Positions 51,521 through 60,288 of a stretch of DNA of 64,000 bases are shown piece by piece. The position numbers and the translations under genes are program-made. Location of the stretch: NCBI GenBank assembly GCA_963700105.1, contig CAVOWL010000004.1:1178001-1242000 (forward strand), written 5' to 3'. The notes under the pieces are model-generated. The model worked only from the letters and a program-made list of their open reading frames with translations. It did no database searches and had not been told where the DNA came from. This DNA comes from CAVUWL01 sp963700105 (lineage in GTDB: Bacteria; Actinomycetota; Thermoleophilia; Solirubrobacterales; 70-9). Numbering within the stretch: position 1 is the stretch's first letter; every line of letters begins with the position of its first letter.

Positions 51521-54125
51521 GGTGGACCCTCCGCTTGGTATGCCCGTGCCTGGCCCGATGCTTCTTCACGCAGTGGCCGCGCTTTGCCACCCGTCCCTTT
51601 GCGCATTCTAGCGGCGGTCGCGTGAGATGAGTTTCTTCGACCAACGTTGTAACGACCTGATCTGGGCCGTCGGTCTGCCCTTCCGAGTTAGCCGCAACCA
51701 CGCGAAAATGGTAGACGCTGGCGGGTTGCAGGCCGGATATTACCGTGGACACCCTGTGCACGGCACCGTCCGATCCGATCGTCGAGCTCTCGTTCGTGCT
51801 CTGGCCGTAGGTGTCCGTAGGCCCATAATCGAAATGGACGGTCGTGGGGACGAAATGAGGATTGATTTCAGCATCTAGCTCAACGGAGGTCGAGGTGAGG
51901 CTCGAAAAGCGAGTAGCCGCAATTGCTGGGGCTGCTGCTGTGGTAAAAGTATGGTCAGGTCCGACGGTCGTACCAGCCAGATTGATCGCGACGACACGGT
52001 AGTGGTAAGTCGAATTCGGAGTAAGGCCACTAATTGCTGCGGTTGCGAGGTGAGGTTGCCCATCAGCAGACAGCGGAGGCGTACTCGTGTATGTCTGGTC
52101 AGAGTAGACGGCATTTAGCCCATATTCGAACAGGTAGACAGTGACACCGAAGTTCGGGTCGACCTGTGCTTCAAGTTTGGCGTCATTGCGGGTGACGCCC
52201 GAAGCGGTGGTTGAAAGCACCACGGGTTTCAGAGGAATCGCCGTGACGGTCTGGTCAGACTGATCAGATGTTCCGGCTTCGGATGTTGCGACAACGCGAA
52301 AATGGGTAATCTCGCCGGGCGATAGGTCGGTGAATCTGGCATGGACTGCGGTCATGGTAGCTATCGGACGGAGGGCGGTACCAACCTGTTCATTCGATGG
52401 GCCAAGGCACGGCGTTTGCTTACCGTAGGCGCTAGAGGGCCCAAATTCAAACGCACATGCTGTGACCGGACCGCCGTTTTCCGGGTTGACTTCGGCGTTG
52501 ACAGTCACAGATGGTTCTTCACGCGGTGGGACACCATATTCGGAAGCGGGACCGGCAATAATGACCGGCTCCGCGAGAGTCGTAAAGACTTGGTCTGGAC
52601 CTCTTGTCACGCCGAATGTGTTCGAGGCCACGAATCGGTAGTGATATTCAACGGTCGGAGTTAAGTTTGGGAGGACGCCACTCTCATTGGCCGCTTGGTT
52701 ATTTGGGACAATACCCCCATCCGCTTCGTCGGTGCTGTGACCGTACCGGTCTGTTGTACCCCATTCGAAGAAATATTGTGTGTCTTCTGCGTCGCCAATA
52801 AAAGAGCCATGGAGCACTGCGGAGGTTCCGGTTACGGTTGTTGGGGGTTCGGTGGTGACGCTCCTGACTGCGGGAGGGGTTTCAAAAGTCAATCCGGTGC
52901 CCTGTTCGCCGCCATTCGAGTTGGCGGCAGCGAGCCGATAATAATAGGTCGTGCCGCTGCTTAAGGCGCTTAGGGTGGCGTGAACGGCGACCGATGAGCT
53001 GCCGCTGCCGACTTCGACAGCATCGGGGTTTTCGCAGGCTGCGGTGTGTCCGTAGCCTGGGGTCTTACCGTATTCAAAGACACATTCTGTGAGTTTGATA
53101 GCTTCGGGATTGACCGTTCCCGTAAGGGTGGCCGTGCTCCTGGTGATTTCGGTTGTTTCGCCGGTCGTCGGAGTTGGGGCGGTGACGAGGGGCCCGAAGG
53201 TTACGACATCGGTCCCGCCAGGATTTGATACGTAAATCGTTTTGGCGCTGTCACTTACTCCTATGCCTATCGCGCCGGAGAGGTGGCCGAAGCCAAATGT
53301 AGAGAGTTTCTTTCCGTTTTTGTCGTATTGAGCGACGTATTCGCTGTCAGCCACATAGACGTCATCGTTGGCAGGATCTACGGCTACGCCATTGGAGCCC
53401 CCAGAGTCGAGCACACCCAGCCCTTCTCCGTAGGCGGTGTTTAGTTCTCCGGTCGCGGCTACATAGACGTTTACCTCACTACCGTTGGCGGCAAAGAGGT
53501 TCCCCTGTGAATCGATCGCTAGACCCCGCGCAGTTCCATTCGATTCGAATTGGCGCTCATATGTTCCGCTCGGGCTGAACACGTCGATGACGTTTTCGTG
53601 CCCTATATCGGAGATGTAAAGTTCTCCGGTTTTTGGGTCGACGGCAATCGCGTACGGGTTGAAGTATCCACCGAGTGTTTTGGCACCGGATATCTGGCCG
53701 TCTTCTCCGAAGGCTTTGACGAGTTTGCCCGAGGAGTCGAATTTGTCGACCACGCCACCTTCGTAGTCGCCGACGTAGAGGTTCCCACTCGAGTCGACCG
53801 CGATTCCAAATGGAATTCTAAAAGAACCTGCCAAAGTTTCTGAGCCGTCGATCTGGGATAGAAAGCTGCCGCTAGCATTGAAACGATCAACGACATTGGC
53901 GAGATCCGACACATAGACGGTGCCGTCCGTTGATGTGCCGGAGTTGTCGACGGCGATGTCCCAGGGATAGGCGATGGGATGGATCGATTCTTCTGGGGCA
54001 TCCGATGCGTTAAAGGCAGATTTGAATAGGTGGGTCGGTGCGGCAAAGGTCGGGGACGCGGTAAGGAGGCCCAATCCCGCCGTGATGGCGAGGGACGCGA
54101 GGGCGAGTCGGGCACGGGGCGTCAT
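51513..54125 (-). CDS. giant secreted NHL/FN3 protein B0 (operon gene 1)
   Basis: An 870-residue exported protein. The signal peptide (LALASLAITAGLGLLTASPT, ending FAA) is followed by a six-bladed NHL-type propeller (about 35-330; IAYPWDIAVDNSG, FGIAVDSSGNLYVGDYEGG, YAIAVDPKTGELYISDIGHE), then five FN3-like modules of about 100 residues, each with A-x-L-x-(G/A)-x-(V/I)-(N/D)-P...(C/V)-x-F-x-(Y/W)G and ending YHYR-V-A-x-N-x-x-G. The tail CAKGRVAKRGHCVKKHRARH is basic with C-x10-C. It is the first large gene of the operon. Its ribosome binding site is weak, and its ATG overlaps the stop of a doubtful upstream frame. Confidence 0.83.
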   Translation of the reverse strand: MTPRARLALASLAITAGLGLLTASPTFAAPTHLFKSAFNASDAPEESIHPIAYPWDIAVDNSGTSTDGTVYVSDLANVVDRFNASGSFLSQIDGSETLAGSFRIPFGIAVDSSGNLYVGDYEGGVVDKFDSSGKLVKAFGEDGQISGAKTLGGYFNPYAIAVDPKTGELYISDIGHENVIDVFSPSGTYERQFESNGTARGLAIDSQGNLFAANGSEVNVYVAATGELNTAYGEGLGVLDSGGSNGVAVDPANDDVYVADSEYVAQYDKNGKKLSTFGFGHLSGAIGIGVSDSAKTIYVSNPGGTDVVTFGPLVTAPTPTTGETTEITRSTATLTGTVNPEAIKLTECVFEYGKTPGYGHTAACENPDAVEVGSGSSSVAVHATLSALSSGTTYYYRLAAANSNGGEQGTGLTFETPPAVRSVTTEPPTTVTGTSAVLHGSFIGDAEDTQYFFEWGTTDRYGHSTDEADGGIVPNNQAANESGVLPNLTPTVEYHYRFVASNTFGVTRGPDQVFTTLAEPVIIAGPASEYGVPPREEPSVTVNAEVNPENGGPVTACAFEFGPSSAYGKQTPCLGPSNEQVGTALRPIATMTAVHARFTDLSPGEITHFRVVATSEAGTSDQSDQTVTAIPLKPVVLSTTASGVTRNDAKLEAQVDPNFGVTVYLFEYGLNAVYSDQTYTSTPPLSADGQPHLATAAISGLTPNSTYHYRVVAINLAGTTVGPDHTFTTAAAPAIAATRFSSLTSTSVELDAEINPHFVPTTVHFDYGPTDTYGQSTNESSTIGSDGAVHRVSTVISGLQPASVYHFRVVAANSEGQTDGPDQVVTTLVEETHLTRPPLECAKGRVAKRGHCVKKHRARHGHTKRRVHHA

Positions 54126-54685
54126 GCGGAAGTCTCAGCCAAGGCGACGGCCTCCGTCGCGACAGGAGCGGAAGGGTGGACGACAAGAGCGGCGGCTTGA
54201 GCGACCTCAGCGGAGCCGCCAAAGAAACGGACATAAGCCGCGGTATCGGTACCTCCCTCGGCCTCGCTCGACTCCGCTGCGTCGCGACCGCCAGACGGGG
54301 AGCCGGTCTTTGCGCCGCCCGCCAGGCAGACTAGAAAACGACCCCGGCCGCGAGGGGGGGCAAAGGCCAACAGCGAAGCTCTGGCCGAGCAAAGCGCAGG
54401 AGTCCAGGACGCGCCGATAGTGCATCGCGCTCCTTTGGAGCCCGAGTTTGGCCCGGAGGCCCTCATCACATATTTCACCTCCGCTTGGGGCTTTCGGGTG
54501 TTCGCCCAATCCACGAAGGTGGATCCCATCCCCATGGCCGGGTCCGGGTCAGCCCATATCCTTACTTCTGGCCCCGAAGCACTTTCCTTCCCCGAAGGGT
54601 TGGTGTCGTCTGCCAGGGGAGTGGAGACGGGTGCAGCTATTAACACGGGCGGCACCTTTAGCGCCGTGGCCCCAGGTCGGAGCAC
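54122..54685 (-). CDS. doubtful ORF upstream of the giant operon
   Basis: A 187-codon Ala/Ser/Gly-rich frame whose TGA overlaps the ATG of the first giant gene in the same ATGA style as other junctions of this operon. No signal peptide, domain or ribosome binding site supports it, and overlapping frames on both strands are equally open. If translated, it could couple the first giant gene. Otherwise this is the operon's 5' leader and promoter region. Confidence 0.22.
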   Translation of the reverse strand: MLRPGATALKVPPVLIAAPVSTPLADDTNPSGKESASGPEVRIWADPDPAMGMGSTFVDWANTRKPQAEVKYVMRASGPNSGSKGARCTIGASWTPALCSARASLLAFAPPRGRGRFLVCLAGGAKTGSPSGGRDAAESSEAEGGTDTAAYVRFFGGSAEVAQAAALVVHPSAPVATEAVALAETSA

Positions 54686-55021
54686 CCCTCAATTTGGCTA
54701 CCAGATACCAAGGCTCTGTGAATGGCGGCCTCCACCTAATCGCTCTCCTCTTCCTGAGTCCCGCTGCCGACCGCTTCCAGGCCCCTAGTGGAACTCGCCT
54801 TATAGTCCTCCTGCCGCTCCCGAGCGAGCAGGCGCTAATCCTGGCACAGAATGAGGAGAATGTCAACCGATAGTACCCTGATAAACACAACGGTACCCAA
54901 TGGGCTACGGTTGCGGCCCCGGCTCAATACCGTTTTGAAAGTGGAAGCGCAGGTTGGCGACGCAGCGGGACGCACGAAGGGCCTGGTTGCCCCAGCCAGG
55001 CACGGAGAGAAGCTCAAGAGC
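54686..55021. other. intergenic, no gene seen
   Basis: This lies between the 3' end of the first TetR gene (55022) and the leader of the giant operon. No motif-bearing frame was seen. The giant-operon promoter is probably here or within 54126-54685. Confidence 0.4.
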
Positions 55022-55723
55022 CTAGAACAGAGGGCTGAAGCTATGGGCGTTGGCAATGCGGGTTGCCTGTTCAGGGCCCAGGTAAGGCGAGAGCACGAAC
55101 TCGATCAAACCCGGCGCGAAGCGCTCGAGCAGCTCGGCCTCTCCGGCGCGAATGCGCCGAAAGAGCAGGGTTATGACGCCGCCCGCGAGCGCCTCCTCGA
55201 AGCCCTCAACGAGCTCGGCATCGCGAACCCGCTCATTCCGGCCTAACTCAAGAAGGGAGATAAGGCGCCTGGCGCGCTCTTCGCGGCGGGAATTCGTCGC
55301 CTCCCCAATACTGACCGCCTCGATCATGTAGAACTGGGCGAACTGGGGGTGGGCCGCAAAATAGCGAAGCTGAGAGAGCAGGACGACGGCCACCCGATCG
55401 GGCCACTCGGTCTCGGCAGCCGCGGCCTCCTTTGCGATCTCGAGAAGGTGGGCGTCGAGGATGTCGAAAGCGGCCACGAAGCACTCCGCCTTACCGGTGA
55501 AGTGCTCATAGAACGTGCGCCGCGAAACCGAGGCAGCGGCGGTTATTTGGGCAATCGTCGTCTTGGCGTAACCGTTCTCGACAGTGGTCGCAGCGATGGC
55601 AGCCAGGAGGCGCTCGCGCTGGTTAAAGGCGACGACCTCAGGGGGTAGGCTGTGGCGGCCGCCGTGAAGTGGCTTGACCTCACGGAGTTGCTCTCCATCG
55701 TCACCTCGAGCGCGGTCGGGCAC
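55022..55723 (-). CDS. TetR/AcrR family regulator (tandem array, copy 1)
   Basis: A 233-residue TetR-type regulator starting at GTG. RLLAAIAATTVENGYAKTTI and ITAAASVSRRTFYEHFTGKAE form the helix-turn-helix, with the YEHF ending. The C-terminal domain ends LIEFVLSPYLGPEQATRI, closely like MLEFALVPYLGEEGA and LVYIGVLPYFGPEAA in the two TetR genes behind it. The three are therefore paralogues of one subfamily. It lies last in the tandem direction, about 0.5 kb from copy 2, with its own upstream region. It may regulate the giant operon nearby, but no shared palindrome was found. Confidence 0.86.
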   Translation of the reverse strand: MPDRARGDDGEQLREVKPLHGGRHSLPPEVVAFNQRERLLAAIAATTVENGYAKTTIAQITAAASVSRRTFYEHFTGKAECFVAAFDILDAHLLEIAKEAAAAETEWPDRVAVVLLSQLRYFAAHPQFAQFYMIEAVSIGEATNSRREERARRLISLLELGRNERVRDAELVEGFEEALAGGVITLLFRRIRAGEAELLERFAPGLIEFVLSPYLGPEQATRIANAHSFSPLF

Positions 55724-56206
55724 GCAAGAAAAGATAGCGTCGAAATTAGCGAAGAATCGAATGGGTGTCCCATTTGAACGTCAACGTACCCGGAGGTCTG
55801 GCTAAATTGCCGGTCGGGAGTTTGGCTGGCAAAGGTTCGCGGTGTCGGTAGCTAATAATGAGGTCCGCGGGGTGAGAGCGAAGCTCCTCTTCCGCGGCCC
55901 AAGGCCAGAAAAGGACCACCAAGCAGATCAGCTTGGGCGGGAACTCTGGGAGAAGAACAACGGCGCCTCAGCTAGGAGCAGTCATCACAGCCTCATAGAT
56001 CGGAGCCAACCGCGCCGCCTCAGCGTTGGAGCGCGATCGGAACCGGGATTGACAGCTCATAGCGGCTAGCCTCGACCAAGTCGATACGTATCTCAGCCAG
56101 TGCGCCTGGGACACTACCTTTGATCGGGCGTTGCGGGCCGCGCTGCGATCGGGACAGGGAGGAGCCCCGGGGCAGACTGTCGATGCGAGTGGCCAGTCGG
56201 AAGCTC
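55724..56206. other. intergenic between TetR genes
   Basis: No coding motifs and no clear palindromic operator were seen on reading. It probably contains the promoter of the TetR gene at 55022-55723. Confidence 0.45.
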
Positions 56207-56887
56207 TCAGACCTTGGCAACGATCTGAGCGGCTCCCTCCTCGCCCAAGTACGGCACGAGGGCGAACTCAAGCATGACCGGGAGAAGCCCCGGAATCTGA
56301 TCGAGCTCACCACTCAGGAGCCGCTGGTGAATCATCCAAACGATGCCGCCAACGATCGAGTCCTCAAGAGCTTCGGGTAGCTTGCGACCGGGGGGGACGA
56401 ACTCGCGCCCATAACGAAAGAGCGGAGTGAAGTTCTCGAGCGCCTGTTCATATCGGCGCATGGCGACAGGGCCGGCGGTCATTCCCTCGACAATGCAGGT
56501 GCGGGCGAGGGCCGGATCAGAGACTATGTAATCGAGAAAGGCGGCGACCCCGACGCGTACCTTCTCCGGCCAGCTGTCCTGCAGCTCGGTGGCAGCCAAC
56601 ACGCGAAGCCGGGCACCCTCTTCGGCAGTGTCGAAACCGGCAAGCAAACAGTCCACTCGGTTTTCGAAGTTCTCATAGAAGGTGGCGCGAGCAACGCCAG
56701 CGCGCTTGACAATGTGCTCGACAGTGGTGCTCTGGTAGCCGCGCTTTGCGACAAGCTCGGCCATCGCCGCAAGCATGCGGGCACGTTGGCTTCGCGACAT
56801 GACCTCGGCCTGGAAGCGGTCCCCCTCGGCCGGCAGGCGCTGGAGATATCCGGGCAGAGTCTCCACCCAGCCAGAATAGCGAGCCAC
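56207..56887 (-). CDS. TetR/AcrR family regulator (tandem array, copy 2)
   Basis: A 226-residue TetR-type regulator starting at GTG. The DNA-binding domain contains MLAAMAELVAKRGYQSTTVE and HIVKRAGVARATFYENFENR, followed by a DCLLAGFD segment that corresponds to ECFVAAFD in copy 1. The C-terminal MLEFALVPYLGEEGAAQIV matches the other two members. The first 30 residues are poorly conserved, and the true start may be the internal ATG of MSRSQRARML. Separated from copy 3 by 143 bases. Confidence 0.86.
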   Translation of the reverse strand: MARYSGWVETLPGYLQRLPAEGDRFQAEVMSRSQRARMLAAMAELVAKRGYQSTTVEHIVKRAGVARATFYENFENRVDCLLAGFDTAEEGARLRVLAATELQDSWPEKVRVGVAAFLDYIVSDPALARTCIVEGMTAGPVAMRRYEQALENFTPLFRYGREFVPPGRKLPEALEDSIVGGIVWMIHQRLLSGELDQIPGLLPVMLEFALVPYLGEEGAAQIVAKV

Positions 56888-57030
56888 TGAGCCACATCAA
56901 AAATGACCCGATCTTTCTGACTAATGAGCTCGCAGCGACAGCTGCCCCGATGCGAACAAAACTACGACGGTAAGGACAGAATTTGGTCGCGGCGAGAGGA
57001 CGCAATCCCCTGCCTCGCCGTGCGGTCTGA

Positions 57031-57681
57031 CTAGAGTTCGCCCCGTTCGTATCGGACGAGATCGGCGGGGCCGCGCTGGAGCTCTTCCTCGGCGGCCTCG
57101 GGACCGAAATAGGGAAGCACGCCGATGTAGACGAGTTGCGGGACAAACTCGGGTAACGGCCTGGGATCTCCCCGGCGGGTGACGCGAACCAGCGCCTGAT
57201 AGATCGTGCCGGTAACTGCCTCCGCCGTGGCACGAGAGACCGAATCGGGATATTGCAACTCGTCCCTAACGAGATCAATTAGATCGACGCCCGCGGCGAT
57301 CATTCGGTCGCGCCGAGCCACCGCCATCTCGCCGGCACCAAGCGTTCCTAGCATGAAGAAGACGGTTCGGGTGGTGTCCTGGAGGAAGTAGCGCAGCATG
57401 TAGTAGGCCGAGGCGCGAAAGCGGTCGCGCCAAGGGGCATCGCCCTCAAAGCAGGCGCGCAGGCCCTCGATGAACTCCGCGCCCATCACCTCCCAGAGCT
57501 GATCGAAGCAGTCCTGGCGGCCTGCGAACCGGCAGTTGAACTCAGCCTGGCTGACGTCTGCACGCTCAACAATCATCTCAATCGTCGTCGCGTCGTAGCC
57601 GTGTTCGGCGACGAGAGCGATCAGCGCCCCGTAGATTCGTTCACGTTTCAGATCTGGTTTGACAGCTGCTCTCTTACTCAC
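57031..57681 (-). CDS. TetR/AcrR family regulator (tandem array, copy 3)
   Basis: A 216-residue TetR-type regulator starting at GTG. RIYGALIALVAEHGYDATTI and EMIVERADVSQAEFNCRFAGRQ are the DNA-binding helices, though the recognition helix reads QAEFNCRF instead of the usual TFYxHF, so its operator preference has probably diverged. The C-terminus (LVYIGVLPYFGPEAAEEEL) belongs to the same subfamily as copies 1 and 2. The three genes are co-oriented and could form a short transcription unit. Confidence 0.85.
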   Translation of the reverse strand: MSKRAAVKPDLKRERIYGALIALVAEHGYDATTIEMIVERADVSQAEFNCRFAGRQDCFDQLWEVMGAEFIEGLRACFEGDAPWRDRFRASAYYMLRYFLQDTTRTVFFMLGTLGAGEMAVARRDRMIAAGVDLIDLVRDELQYPDSVSRATAEAVTGTIYQALVRVTRRGDPRPLPEFVPQLVYIGVLPYFGPEAAEEELQRGPADLVRYERGEL

Positions 57682-58168
57682 GTGAAGCCCCGAGGCGCGT
57701 TAGGCTCCGATTTTCCCATTGTGATCATAATTCTTTGCTCGCGAGCGTTTGCGCTCACACTAAAGAACCGAGGCCCCTCTGAACGGCTGGCTCGTCCTTC
57801 CGGTCCGACGCTCCCCAATAACGATCGTAAGCAGGGATGCCCGTCTCCTACTGCAGCCGAGCATCTGATCGAGAGAGACGGATACGGTCCCTGACGATCA
57901 AGGCATTCGTCCGCAATGTCGGCGCAAGCAAGCAGCCTATGTAGTCGAGAAGGGTCGAGATCGCGCTGGAGGCGCTCAGTGAGGCAGCCCCGTGGTGACA
58001 GCGCTCCCTGACATGGGCGCATTCACCGGACGCGTTCTCCTGTGAGGGAAATGGGACCTGCGAGCACTCGGCCGCTCGTCGAGCACCAAACATCGAATTT
58101 CTTGTCGTTACAGCTGAGCGCGGTGTCGCGCGACTTTCAAGGACCCATCTGCAAGCAGGGCGCGCGGC
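57682..58168. other. intergenic, no gene seen
   Basis: Upstream of TetR copy 3 and downstream of the glycosyltransferase. Frames are short and without motifs. Confidence 0.45.
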
Positions 58169-59485
58169 TCAACCATTGACCGCCCCAGCGTCAATCGCGA
58201 TATCAGCCGCGCGTTCTCTCGTGAGCACTGCGGCCGCGATTTCCTCCGCTGCCTTACCGGCGCCGTCTTCGGTGGCGAGGTTTGCCTGAACCCTTTTTGC
58301 CGCCTCCCGGTAGCCCGGTCGCTCAAGGACCTGCCCAATGGCTCGTGAAAGCTTCCGCGAGCTTAGGCCGCGCGGGCGCAGCCTAATCGCAGCACCGGTG
58401 GCCACTGCGCGGAGCGCGATGTCACGCTGGTCGCGAGCGAACGGCACGCAGAGAAGGGGCACGCCGTGGGCGAGTGCGGCCATGACACTGCCATGGCCGC
58501 TGTGGGTGATCATGAGCGCCGCGCGGTCGAGGAGCGGGCCATGTGGCACGTAGGAACGGACGAGGACGTTGCTGGGCAGGGGAGCGAAGTCGGCCGCGTG
58601 ATACCCCGACCCTGTCGTGACCACAGCGTCGGCGGGCAGGCCGCCAAGGGCAGCGATCAGCACCCGGAGATAGCCACCTTCGGCCTGGTAGGTGGTGCTG
58701 AGTGAGGCCAGGATGAGCGGGGCCGGTGAGAACTCGCGCAGGTCCTGTGGTATTTCGGTGGGCGCTTCGCAGAAGGGCGGCCCGACATAGCGAACATTCT
58801 CAGGAAGATCGCTCGCCGGGAAGTCAAAGCTGGGACTGGAGAGGATCAGCAGTCGCTTTGCTCCGAACCACTGCTGATAGATCGTCGGGAGAGGGGCGAG
58901 CTGGTAGCTGGTGCGGGTGTCGTTCAGCACGCGAAGCCAGCGACGCAGAACCCATTCTCGTCCACGCACCAGACACATGTCGCGCCAGCGTCCAGGTAAA
59001 CCGTGTGCAGGACGGAGGCCATAAGGAATCGGCGGCAACCCGTCGAGCGGGATAACCGCCACAGTGTGAACGAGTCCGACACTTGGCACATGGCACACCT
59101 CGGCGCCGATGAAGGCTCCGAGTAGCATGAAGTCGCAGGCGATCACGTCGGTAGGGGTGGCTTTCAGGTTGGCGACCACATCGGCTGCCTGGGCGGCTGC
59201 CGTGCCACACATGACGTTGAAGAGAGCATGCACAGCTCCGGTCGGCGTTCGTGCCTCCCAGTCGCGAAGCTGGTCGGTTTCTGGCCTGGCCAATCCAAAG
59301 TCGGGGGTCTGCTGGAATGCTTCATAGGCGAAGCGTTCTCGCCGTAACTGGCCCTCCAAGGAGCGGGCAGCAAGGAACCTCACGGTATGGCCCTGCTCTA
59401 CGAGCCGGCGTGCAACGGCTATTGCCGGAGGCACACCGCCGCCACAGTCGCTCTGAACGAACAAAACGCTGAGGCGGCGAGTCAT
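58169..59485 (-). CDS. UGT/MGT-type glycosyltransferase (GT1, macrolide GT-like)
   Basis: A 438-residue GT-B glycosyltransferase. The N-terminal acceptor domain starts LSVLFVQSDCGGGVPPAIAV. The C-terminal donor-binding domain carries the GT1 signature THSGHGSVMAALAHGVPLLC (327-346) followed by VPFARDQ, with the donor-binding His328 and the Asp-Gln pair. It would transfer a sugar from a nucleotide donor to a hydrophobic acceptor such as a polyketide, sterol or flavonoid. The ATG at 59485 (MTRRLSVLF) has GAGAGG upstream; an earlier in-frame start at 59620 adds non-family residues. Monocistronic. Confidence 0.9.
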   Translation of the reverse strand: MTRRLSVLFVQSDCGGGVPPAIAVARRLVEQGHTVRFLAARSLEGQLRRERFAYEAFQQTPDFGLARPETDQLRDWEARTPTGAVHALFNVMCGTAAAQAADVVANLKATPTDVIACDFMLLGAFIGAEVCHVPSVGLVHTVAVIPLDGLPPIPYGLRPAHGLPGRWRDMCLVRGREWVLRRWLRVLNDTRTSYQLAPLPTIYQQWFGAKRLLILSSPSFDFPASDLPENVRYVGPPFCEAPTEIPQDLREFSPAPLILASLSTTYQAEGGYLRVLIAALGGLPADAVVTTGSGYHAADFAPLPSNVLVRSYVPHGPLLDRAALMITHSGHGSVMAALAHGVPLLCVPFARDQRDIALRAVATGAAIRLRPRGLSSRKLSRAIGQVLERPGYREAAKRVQANLATEDGAGKAAEEIAAAVLTRERAADIAIDAGAVNG

Positions 59486-60288
59486 CTCAGCCCGCCTCTC
59501 GCCGTCGACGGTCACCGGGAGCCACGTAGCGTGCGAGAGTAATTCTCCATAGCGGACCTTAAATATATGCTCGCCGACGCTCCGCCAGCTCCAATTCCGA
59601 GGCGGCGGGGCGAATGACAATAGGACACGAAATCGACGCCTCGCTCGAGAACCCGGATCCCTTCAAGCCGGCACAGAACAGCGGCTATTCCCCAGCCCTG
59701 GTCCGGTCGTATCGGTTGCCGCCGATTTGCGGCCCACCAAGAAAACGACAACCCACAAACAAGGAAGGCGCAAGCCATCCCGAGCTAACCTCCCACTTTT
59801 CCCAGCGCCGTTTCCCAGCGCCGGGTTGAACCTCGACTCGACTACGATACCTCGCGGGTACCACGGAGTCCCACGACGCCGGACTGTGGCCAAAGAAATC
59901 CCGGCATAGCGGAGCTTCTCGAATAGCGGGGGCCCGATTCGTCTCTCGCTACCACCCGCGGATAATCGAGCGAGGCCACCTCGTCGATTGACCAACGGCC
60001 TCTGTCTCATCCACCCGAACGGGGAAAGCGTCCTCAATTTGCGGCGTCGATACTGCTCTTCATCCAACTCAGAATTCTGGTGCGGCGTCATCGGGACGCT
60101 CGCATTCCGAGGGCAGTCGGGGCTTGGCCCCGAGCGCTCACCGCAGTGCTCACCGCGCCACGCAGACAGAACGCGTACGGTCGTCAGAGCCCCATCCCGC
60201 GGCCGACGACCGACCCCTCCATCGCGCGGGTCAGCAGAAGTCGCGAGAGGACGAGGCGCACCTTTGGCGTCGCGTCCCACGACAGGCG
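59486..60288. other. intergenic, contains a 36-bp dispersed repeat
   Basis: No convincing gene in 800 bases; the frames are motif-free. One copy of a 36-bp repeat lies at 59936-59971, and its sister is at 63340-63375. Confidence 0.45.
59936..59971 (+). repeat. 36-bp dispersed repeat, copy 1
   Basis: Matches 63340-63375 at 34 of 36 positions in the same orientation, with core TCGCTACCACCCGCGGATA. Both copies are intergenic. This copy lacks the upstream inverted arm found beside copy 2. Confidence 0.75.
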
